The position numbers were made by a program, and so were the translations under genes. Positions 7,756 through 14,379 of a stretch of DNA of 33,973 bases are shown here, one piece after another. The number at the start of each line of letters is the position of its first letter. The stretch's first letter is position 1. The stretch covers positions 1 through 33,973 of the forward strand of contig NZ_JAIWNB010000051.1 of NCBI RefSeq assembly GCF_020215705.1, in the 5' to 3' direction. The notes beneath the pieces were generated by a model. That model was not told the DNA's origin, made no database searches, and worked only from the letters and a program-made list of their open reading frames with translations. This stretch comes from Nonomuraea aurantiaca (GTDB taxonomy: Bacteria > Actinomycetota > Actinomycetes > Streptosporangiales > Streptosporangiaceae).

Positions 7756-10040
7756 TCAGAATGCGGACCCGGCTGGTCGTGCTGCAGGTGATCGTGATGG
7801 GCGTGCTGGCGGTGCTCAGCCTGCGGCTCTGGCAGGTGCAGGTGGTGCGGGGGCAGGAGCTGGTCACCAGGGCCACGGAGACCAGGACGCGGTCGGTGAT
7901 CGTGCCGGCCGTGCGCGGGCAGATCCTCGACTCCTCGGGGCGGCCGCTGGTGCGCAACCAGACCTCGCTGGTCGTCTCGGTCGACCGGACCGGGCTGATC
8001 AGGATGCCCGAGCAGGGGGTTCCGGTGCTGCGCAAGCTCAGCGAGGTGCTGGGCCAGCCGGTCAAGCAGCTGCAGAAACGCATCACGCCGTGCGGGCCCG
8101 GGGTGACCAAGCCCTGCTGGACCGGCTCTCCGTACCAGCCGATCCCGGTGGAGGAGCGGGCCGACACCCGCCAGGCGCTGCAGATCCTGGAGCGGCAGGA
8201 GGAGTTTCCCGGCATCTCCGCCGAGATCCAGTCCGTCCGGCAGTACCCCGGTGGCAAGGCCGGTGCGCAGATGCTCGGCTACCTGCAGCCGGTCACCGAG
8301 GCCGAGCTGGCGAAGCGCGAAGGGCTGAAGGCCGCCTTCTCCGGCGTCGACCTGGTCGGGCGCGACGGCCTCGAGTACATCTACGACGACGAGCTGCGCG
8401 GCAAGGCCGGGCTGCGGCGGGTACAGGTCGACCGGATGGGCAAGGCCATCGGGGTGGAGGAGCAGGTGGCGCCCGTCAGCGGCGACAACCTGGTCACCAG
8501 CATCGACGCCCGCGTGCAGGACCTGGCCGAGCAGGCGTTGCAGCACGCGATGAAGAACGCCCCCAAGGCGGACGGCGCCGCGGCGGTCGTGCTCGAACCC
8601 GGCACCGGCCGGGTGATCGCGCTGGCCAGCATGCCCGGCTACGACCCGGCCGTCTGGGCGGGCGGGATCTCCGACCGCGGCTACCAGCGGCTGCTGTCGG
8701 ACGCCACGGGCAAGCCGTTGGTGTCGCGGGCGCTCAACGGGATGTTCGCGCCCGGTTCGACGTTCAAGGTGTCGTCGGTGACGTCGATGCTGCGGGCCGG
8801 GTATCCGCTGAACGGCACGTACGACTGCCCGGGGGCGGTCATGGTGGGCGACCGGGCCTTCCACAACTTCCACGGCATCGGCCTCGGCTCCATGAACCTG
8901 CACACCGCCCTGGTCAAGTCCTGCGACACGATCTTCTACCGGGCGGGCTACGACCAGTGGCTGAAGGACGGCGGGCTCAATCCGAAGAAGGCGCCGAAGG
9001 AGGTGTTCGCCAACACGGCCAAGGCCTTCGGGTTCGGCAAGCCGACGGGCATCGACCTGCCGGGTGAGTCGTCCGGACGCATCCCGGACCGCACCTGGAA
9101 GAAGAACATGTGGGCCCAGACGAGCGGCACCAGTTGCCGGCGCGCCAAGACCGGCTATCCGGAGGTGGCCGACAAGTCGCGGGCGGAGTTCCTCAAGCGG
9201 CTGGCCAACGAGAACTGCCTGGAAGGCTTCCTGCTGCGGGCGGGTGACTCGGCCAACTTCTCGATCGGTCAGGGCGACGTGCTGGTGACGCCGCTCCAGC
9301 TGGCCAGGGCGTACGCGGCGCTGGTGAGCGACGGGAAGCTGCGCAGCCCGCGCATCGGCTGGGCCACGGTCCGGCCCGACGGCGCGCTGGTCAGGCGCAT
9401 CGACGTGCCGGTGGTCGGCAAGCTGCCGCTGTCGAAGAAGGAGCGCCTCTACATCAAGGACGCGCTCAGCGACGTGCCCTCCGACGGCACCGCGGCGGGG
9501 GCGTTCTCCGGGTTCCCGATGAACAAGGTGCGGATCGGCGGAAAGACCGGCACCGCGGAGGTGTGGGGCAAGGAGGACACCTCCTGGTTCGCCTCGTTCG
9601 CACCGGCGGAAGCCCCGCACTTCGTCGTGGTCGTCATGGTCTCGCAGGGCGGGATGGGCGCCTCCACCGCCGCGCCCGCCGCACGCGAGATCTACGAGGG
9701 CATCTTCGGCTTCGCCAAGAACAAGCCCGCGTTGCCCGCGGGCCGGCCGGTGTCCAAGCTGCCGAAGATCTCGGCCGACGGCACAGTGGCCGGTGACAGG
9801 ACGACCGACGGCGCGGTGGCGGACGGCCCGGGCACGAGCGGCCCGGAGACAGGTGACGAGGGCAAGAGCGGCCCGGCGACAGGTGACGAGGGCAGGAGCG
9901 GTGCGGAGAAACGCGGTGCGGAGAAACGCGGCGCGCGGTCAGGTGACGCGGGGACAGGTGGCACCGTGGCGGGCAGAACAGGGGAGGGCGGCACGAGCAA
10001 GGGCACCAAGAAGGAGGGCGGCACGGAGGCGGGAGGATGA
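7752..10040 (+). CDS. mrdA: penicillin-binding protein 2 (class B PBP, elongation transpeptidase)
   Basis: This D,D-transpeptidase crosslinks peptidoglycan together with RodA. The 762-aa protein has an N-terminal membrane anchor (about residues 8-27), a PBP dimerisation domain to about 230, and a transpeptidase domain with the catalytic SxxK (S336-TF-K339), SxN-type S390-C-D392 and KTG (598-600). The SCD variant of the second motif is known in PBP2-class proteins. After the domain (about residue 660) comes a ~100-residue Gly/Glu/Lys-rich tail with repeats (SGPxTGDEG twice, GAEKR twice) that should be extracytoplasmic and disordered. Start and end both overlap neighbours by ATGA. Confidence 0.95.
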   Translation: MIRMRTRLVVLQVIVMGVLAVLSLRLWQVQVVRGQELVTRATETRTRSVIVPAVRGQILDSSGRPLVRNQTSLVVSVDRTGLIRMPEQGVPVLRKLSEVLGQPVKQLQKRITPCGPGVTKPCWTGSPYQPIPVEERADTRQALQILERQEEFPGISAEIQSVRQYPGGKAGAQMLGYLQPVTEAELAKREGLKAAFSGVDLVGRDGLEYIYDDELRGKAGLRRVQVDRMGKAIGVEEQVAPVSGDNLVTSIDARVQDLAEQALQHAMKNAPKADGAAAVVLEPGTGRVIALASMPGYDPAVWAGGISDRGYQRLLSDATGKPLVSRALNGMFAPGSTFKVSSVTSMLRAGYPLNGTYDCPGAVMVGDRAFHNFHGIGLGSMNLHTALVKSCDTIFYRAGYDQWLKDGGLNPKKAPKEVFANTAKAFGFGKPTGIDLPGESSGRIPDRTWKKNMWAQTSGTSCRRAKTGYPEVADKSRAEFLKRLANENCLEGFLLRAGDSANFSIGQGDVLVTPLQLARAYAALVSDGKLRSPRIGWATVRPDGALVRRIDVPVVGKLPLSKKERLYIKDALSDVPSDGTAAGAFSGFPMNKVRIGGKTGTAEVWGKEDTSWFASFAPAEAPHFVVVVMVSQGGMGASTAAPAAREIYEGIFGFAKNKPALPAGRPVSKLPKISADGTVAGDRTTDGAVADGPGTSGPETGDEGKSGPATGDEGRSGAEKRGAEKRGARSGDAGTGGTVAGRTGEGGTSKGTKKEGGTEAGG
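9836..9932 (+). repeat. tandem repeats in the PBP2 C-terminal tail
   Basis: A 33-bp unit (AGCGGCCCGG..ACAGGTGACGAGGGCA) occurs twice, followed by a 15-bp unit (GGTGCGGAGAAACGC) twice. They encode low-complexity residues 697-728 of the PBP and probably vary in copy number between strains. Confidence 0.7.
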
Positions 10041-11203
10041 TGGACCGCACGCTGATGGGCGGGCGGCGCTCGTTCGCCCGGCGGGCGGTGGGCGCGCAGT
10101 CGGCCATGTGGCGGCTCGACGGGGTGATGCTGGTCGCGGTCGCCGCGCTCTGCGTGATCGGCACGCTGCTGGTCTGGTCGTCGACCCGCACCTGGGCGCC
10201 CGGCTCGACGGGGCTGGTCAAGAAACACGTACTCAACCTCGCCATCGGGACGCTGCTCTGCGCGGCGGTGACCGTCATCGACCATCGCGCGATGCGCGCG
10301 TACGCGCCGCTGGCGTTTCTGCTCTCGCTGGTCGGCCTGGGACTGGTGATCACGCCGCTGGGTGCGACGATCAACGGCTCGCACTCGTGGATCCTGCTGG
10401 GCGGCGGCTTCGCCGTGCAGCCGTCGGAGTTCGCCAAGCTCGGCCTGCTGCTCATCATCGCGATGCTGCTGGCCCAGCCCGGCGAGGGCAGCGATCGGCC
10501 GCGCGGGCTGGACGTCTGGCTGGCGCTGTTCGCCGCGCTGCTGACGATGGGGCTGGTGATGTTGCAGCCCGACCTCGGCACCACGCTCGTGCTGGCCGTG
10601 ATCACGGCCGCCGGGTTGGTGATCGCGGGAGTGCGCAAGAGGTGGATCATCCTGCTGGCGCTGATCGCCGGGGTCGGGGTGTTCTGCGTGTTCGCGTTCG
10701 GGATGCTGGAGCCGTACCAGGTCGCGCGGTTCACCGCGTTTCTCGATCCGCGCGTCGATCCGCGCGGGGTCGGCTACAACAGCACGCAGTCGCTGATCGC
10801 CATCGGCTCGGGGCAGTTGTTCGGCAAGGGGCTCTTCGACGGCGGGCAGACGACCGGCCGGTTCGTGCCCGAGCAGCACACCGACTTCATCTTCACGGTC
10901 GCGGGGGAGGAGTTCGGGTTTCTCGGCTCGCTCACCGTGGTGCTGCTGCTCGGCGTGGTGCTGGTGCGCGGGCTGCGGATCGCCCGGCTGTGCGAGGACA
11001 GGTTCGGCACGCTCGTGGCCGGGACGATCGTGTGCTGGCTGGCGTTCCAGACGTTCGTCAACATCGGCATGACCATCGGCATCATGCCGATCACCGGGCT
11101 GCCGCTGCCGTTCGTCTCCTACGGTGGCACGGCCACGTTCGCGAATCTCATCTCGATCGGGCTTCTCCAGTCGATCCGGATCCGCGAACAGTCGTTTAAT
11201 TGA
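10037..11203 (+). CDS. rodA: SEDS-family peptidoglycan glycosyltransferase RodA
   Basis: RodA polymerises lipid II into glycan strands, paired with the PBP2 encoded just upstream. The 388-aa polytopic protein has the SEDS signatures AVQPSEFAKLGLLL, MLQPDLGTTLVL (with the conserved Asp) and the C-terminal PLPFVSYGGTA. The start ATG 10037 overlaps the PBP2 stop (ATGA). A ~30-residue basic N-terminus precedes the first span. FtsW is a paralogue of the same fold, but the mre operon context favours RodA. Confidence 0.95.
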   Translation: MMDRTLMGGRRSFARRAVGAQSAMWRLDGVMLVAVAALCVIGTLLVWSSTRTWAPGSTGLVKKHVLNLAIGTLLCAAVTVIDHRAMRAYAPLAFLLSLVGLGLVITPLGATINGSHSWILLGGGFAVQPSEFAKLGLLLIIAMLLAQPGEGSDRPRGLDVWLALFAALLTMGLVMLQPDLGTTLVLAVITAAGLVIAGVRKRWIILLALIAGVGVFCVFAFGMLEPYQVARFTAFLDPRVDPRGVGYNSTQSLIAIGSGQLFGKGLFDGGQTTGRFVPEQHTDFIFTVAGEEFGFLGSLTVVLLLGVVLVRGLRIARLCEDRFGTLVAGTIVCWLAFQTFVNIGMTIGIMPITGLPLPFVSYGGTATFANLISIGLLQSIRIREQSFN

Positions 11204-11207
11204 CAGT

Positions 11208-11387
11208 ATGTTCTTGGCCTACTGCGACGAGTGCGAGGAGCGCTTCCTCCTGCCCGTCAGCCACATCACCGCCGTGCACAACCTCGCCAGCGGGGTCATC
11301 GCCATCGAGCTGACCTGCTACGAAGGGCACAAGCTGATCGTTCTCAGCGGCAACGACATCGACATCCCGGGACCTGCCACCGTCTGA
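11208..11387 (+). CDS. small Cys-rich (CxxC...CxxxH) protein, function unknown
   Basis: This 59-aa protein starts 4 bp after the rodA stop (TGACAGTATG), so it is probably translated by coupling to rodA. It has C6-x2-C9 near the N-terminus (AYCDECEERF) and C37-x3-H41 (LTCYEGH), a spacing that fits a small zinc-binding ribbon or treble-clef site. There is no membrane span. The codon use matches the neighbours, which supports a real gene. The reading frame is open upstream into rodA, but that part is Arg/Ser-rich shadow. I cannot name the family. Context suggests co-expression with cell-elongation genes and proximity to the radical SAM gene. Confidence 0.7.
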   Translation: MFLAYCDECEERFLLPVSHITAVHNLASGVIAIELTCYEGHKLIVLSGNDIDIPGPATV

Positions 11388-11394
11388 GCGCCGC

Positions 11395-11400
11395 TAGTCT
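11395..11400 (+). promoter_or_regulatory. -10 element for a leaderless radical SAM transcript
   Basis: TAGTCT (TANNNT) ends 7 nt before the ATG at 11408, so transcription would start at or next to the start codon. No Shine-Dalgarno precedes that ATG. The -35 (around 11371) is weak. Confidence 0.5.
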
Positions 11401-11407
11401 GGGTGCC

Positions 11408-13318
11408 ATGACTGTCGAGTCGATTTTTCCCCGCCTGGAAGCGCTGCTGCCCAAGGTGCAGAAGCCCATCCAGTATGTCGGGGGTGAGCTCAACTCGACC
11501 GTGAAGGACTGGGACTCCACCGACGTGCGGTGGGCGCTGATGTATCCGGACGCCTACGAGGTCGGGCTGCCCAACCAGGGTGTCGCGATCCTCTACGAGA
11601 TCCTCAACGAGCTGCCCGCCACGCTGGCCGAGCGGACCTACGCCGTCTGGCCCGACCTCGAGGCGCTCATGCGCGCGGAGGGCATACCGCAGTTCACTGT
11701 GGACGCCCATCGGCCGGTGCGCGCCTTCGACGTGCTGGGCCTGTCGTTCTCCACCGAGCTCGGCTACACCAACATGCTGACCGCGCTCGACCTCGCCGGC
11801 ATCCCGCTGCTGGCCGTGGAGCGCGGCGACGACGACCCGATCGTGCTGGCGGGCGGCCACGCGGCCTTCAACCCCGAGCCGATCGCCGACTTCCTCGACG
11901 CGGCCGTGCTCGGCGACGGGGAGCAGATCGCGATCGCCATCTCCGAGGTCATCCGCGAGTGGAAGGGCGAGGGCAGCCCCGGCGGGCGTGACGAGCTGCT
12001 CATGCGCCTGGCCGAGTCCGGCGGCGTCTACGTGCCGAAGTTCTACGACGTCGACTACCACCCCGACGGCCGCATCACGCGGGTCGCGCCCAACCGGCCC
12101 GACGTCCCGTGGCGGGTGCACAAGCACACGGTCATGGACCTCGACGAGTGGCCCTATCCGAAGAAGCCGCTGGTCCCGCTGGCCGAGACCGTGCACGAGC
12201 GGTTCAGCGTGGAGATCTTCCGCGGCTGCACGCGTGGCTGCCGCTTCTGCCAGGCGGGGATGATCACCCGCCCGGTCCGCGAGCGGTCGATCACGACGAT
12301 CGGCGCCATGGTCGAGAACGGGATCAAGGAGTCCGGCTTCAACGAGGTCGGTCTGCTGTCGCTGTCGTCCGCCGACCACTCCGAGATCGGCGAGGTGGCC
12401 AAGGGGCTGGCCGACCGCTACGAGGGCACCAACACCTCGCTGTCGCTGCCCTCGACCCGGGTCGACGCGTTCAACATCGACCTGGCCAACGAGTTCTCCC
12501 GCAACGGCCGGCGCTCCGGCCTGACCTTCGCCCCGGAGGGCGGGTCCGAGCGCATGCGCAGGGTGATCAACAAGATGGTCACCGAGGAAGACCTGATCCG
12601 CACCGTCACCACCGCCTACTCACAGGGCTGGCGGCAGGTGAAGCTCTACTTCATGTGCGGGCTGCCCACCGAGACCGACGAGGACGTGCTCGGCATCGCC
12701 GACCTGGCCAAGAAGGTCATCAAGGCGGGCCGCGAGATCACCGGCTCGCGCGACATCCGCTGCACGGTCTCCATCGGCGGATTCGTGCCCAAGCCGCACA
12801 CGCCGTTCCAGTGGGCGAGCCAGGCCGACCACGAGACCGTCGACCGGCGGCTCAAGGCGCTGCGTGACTCGCTGCGGGGCGACAAGAATTACGGCAGGGC
12901 CATCGGTTTCCGCTACCACGACGGCAAGCCGTCGATCGTGGAGGGCCTGCTGTCGCGCGGCGACCGCCGGGTCGGCGCGGTGATCCGGGCCGTCTGGGAG
13001 GACGGCGGGCGCTTCGACGGGTGGAGCGAGCACTTCTCCTACGAGCGCTGGATGGCCGCGGCCGAGAAGGCCGGCGTCGACGTCGACTGGTACACCGTGC
13101 GCGAGCGCGAGGAGAACGAGGTCCTGCCCTGGGACCACCTCGACGCCGGGCTCGACCGCGAATGGCTCTGGCAGGACTGGCAGGAGGCCGTTTCCGGGAC
13201 CGAGGTCGAGGACTGCCGCTGGACTCCGTGCTACGACTGCGGCGTCTGCCCGACCATGGGGACGGAGATCCAGATCGGCCCGACGGGTAAGAAACTTCTT
13301 CCTCTCACGGTGGTCTAG
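11408..13318 (+). CDS. radical SAM protein, TIGR03960 family
   Basis: This 636-aa enzyme has an N-terminal part resembling a cobalamin-binding region (residues ~40-180) and a radical SAM core with C274-x3-C278-x2-C281 (RGCTRGCRFCQAG), which binds the 4Fe-4S cluster. The C-terminus adds a Cys cluster (CRWTPCYDCGVC) that could bind a further metal or cluster. The family is conserved next to the DUF2344 protein and RNase E/G genes; in many Firmicutes the two are one polypeptide, here they are separate genes. A role in rRNA, tRNA or ribosomal-protein modification is often suspected from context but I know of no proof. ATG 11408 is favoured by the preceding -10; the open frame upstream is shadow of the Cys-rich gene. 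Confidence 0.9.
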   Translation: MTVESIFPRLEALLPKVQKPIQYVGGELNSTVKDWDSTDVRWALMYPDAYEVGLPNQGVAILYEILNELPATLAERTYAVWPDLEALMRAEGIPQFTVDAHRPVRAFDVLGLSFSTELGYTNMLTALDLAGIPLLAVERGDDDPIVLAGGHAAFNPEPIADFLDAAVLGDGEQIAIAISEVIREWKGEGSPGGRDELLMRLAESGGVYVPKFYDVDYHPDGRITRVAPNRPDVPWRVHKHTVMDLDEWPYPKKPLVPLAETVHERFSVEIFRGCTRGCRFCQAGMITRPVRERSITTIGAMVENGIKESGFNEVGLLSLSSADHSEIGEVAKGLADRYEGTNTSLSLPSTRVDAFNIDLANEFSRNGRRSGLTFAPEGGSERMRRVINKMVTEEDLIRTVTTAYSQGWRQVKLYFMCGLPTETDEDVLGIADLAKKVIKAGREITGSRDIRCTVSIGGFVPKPHTPFQWASQADHETVDRRLKALRDSLRGDKNYGRAIGFRYHDGKPSIVEGLLSRGDRRVGAVIRAVWEDGGRFDGWSEHFSYERWMAAAEKAGVDVDWYTVREREENEVLPWDHLDAGLDREWLWQDWQEAVSGTEVEDCRWTPCYDCGVCPTMGTEIQIGPTGKKLLPLTVV

Positions 13319-13335
13319 CCGCGCTGAGTGCGCGG
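13319..13335 (+). other. hairpin after the radical SAM gene
   Basis: CCGCGC-TGAGT-GCGCGG forms a perfect 6-bp stem directly after the stop codon. There is no T-tract, so it is more likely a weak terminator or 3' end stabiliser. Confidence 0.4.
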
Positions 13336-13384
13336 CCCGTGCCTCGCCGTACATGATCTGGGACGTTGAGCCTCCGGAGCGGCA

Positions 13385-13390
13385 TATCCT
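13385..13390 (+). promoter_or_regulatory. possible -10 for the DUF2344-rne unit
   Basis: TATCCT fits TANNNT and would start a short leader carrying GGAAGGA at 13414-13420. A -35 is unclear (TTGAGC at 13366-13371 is too close). Confidence 0.35.
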
Positions 13391-13429
13391 GAGACGAAGG
13401 AAACACTTACACGGGAAGGACGACCAGCT

Positions 13430-14236
13430 CTGAAACCTGTTCCCGATGGGCCCCCGCCCGCGCCTACGGTGCAGCGCCTGCGTGTGCGCTACGCCAAGCG
13501 CGGACGTCTGCGCTTCACCAGCCACCGCGACATCTCGCGGGCCGTCGAGAGAGCGGTCCGCCGTGCCGGCATTCCGGTGGCGTTCAGTGCGGGCTTCTCA
13601 CCCCATCCGAAGATCTCCTATGCGGGCGCGGCGCCGACCGGCGTCGCCAGCGAGGCCGAATACCTCGAGATCGGCGTCACGAAACCGTGCGAACCCGGAC
13701 GGATCCGTGCCGACCTGGACGGCTCTCTGCCGCCTGGTCTCGACGTGCTCGACGTCGTGGAGGCCACCGTTGGCGGGCTGGCCGACCGCTTGGAGGCGTC
13801 TGAGTGGGATGTGCGGTTGCCCGGCGCCGACTGGGAGCTCGCGGAGACGGCGGTGGCGAAGTTCCTCGCCGCCGAGGCCGTGGAGGTCGAACGCCTCACC
13901 AAGAAGGGGCCCCGACGCTTCGACGCCCGGGAGGCGGTGCTGAGGCTCGAGGTGCCCGAGGGAGCAGACAGAACCGCAGCTCAGGTGCCAGGACAGTCGT
14001 GTGTCATACTGCGCATGGTTGTTCGGCACGTGATTCCTGCCGTACGACCCGACGATGTGCTCACAGGGCTGCGCCTTGTGGCCGACTTCGCGCCGCCGGT
14101 TCCCCCCGAGGTGACCAGGCTGGCGCAGGGGCCGCTTGACGCCAGCACCGGTGCGCTTGCCGATCCGCTCGGCCTGGACCGCGACACTACGCGCGGCGGC
14201 GAGGCGGTTTCGGCGGGTGAGCAGGTCGACGGTTAA
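13430..14236 (+). CDS. radical SAM-linked protein, DUF2344 (TIGR03936); probable CTG start
   Basis: The conserved region begins at VQRLRVRYAKRGRLRFTSHRD, followed by GFSPHPKISYAGAAPTGVASEAEYLEI, the signature of the DUF2344 partner of the radical SAM protein. Its biochemical role is unknown. The start is unusual. The only good Shine-Dalgarno, GGAAGGA (13414-13420), is placed 9 nt before a CTG at 13430, in frame with the gene, giving 268 aa. The alternative GTG at 13469 (255 aa) has no ribosome site, and the intervening 13 codons (KPVPDGPPPAPT) are open. The C-terminal ~60 residues are acidic and not recognisable. It precedes rne by 143 bp. Confidence 0.85.
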   Translation: MKPVPDGPPPAPTVQRLRVRYAKRGRLRFTSHRDISRAVERAVRRAGIPVAFSAGFSPHPKISYAGAAPTGVASEAEYLEIGVTKPCEPGRIRADLDGSLPPGLDVLDVVEATVGGLADRLEASEWDVRLPGADWELAETAVAKFLAAEAVEVERLTKKGPRRFDAREAVLRLEVPEGADRTAAQVPGQSCVILRMVVRHVIPAVRPDDVLTGLRLVADFAPPVPPEVTRLAQGPLDASTGALADPLGLDRDTTRGGEAVSAGEQVDG

Positions 14237-14379
14237 GGACGTGCCTTGCGTGAGCGGGGTACGACCGCTGACAGGACTTGGCGCCTGTGCCCCTCTTCTG
14301 GGGTGCGGGCGGACAACGAGACACGAGAGCTCCTGCGCGGCGCGGCGACGCGCCCGGGGGCTGACGGGAGAGCGCCCGC

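Noticed and set aside
7680..9620. 646-codon minus-strand frame over the PBP2 gene
   Set aside because: Arg/His/Leu-rich, no domain, fully antisense to a gene with all transpeptidase motifs.
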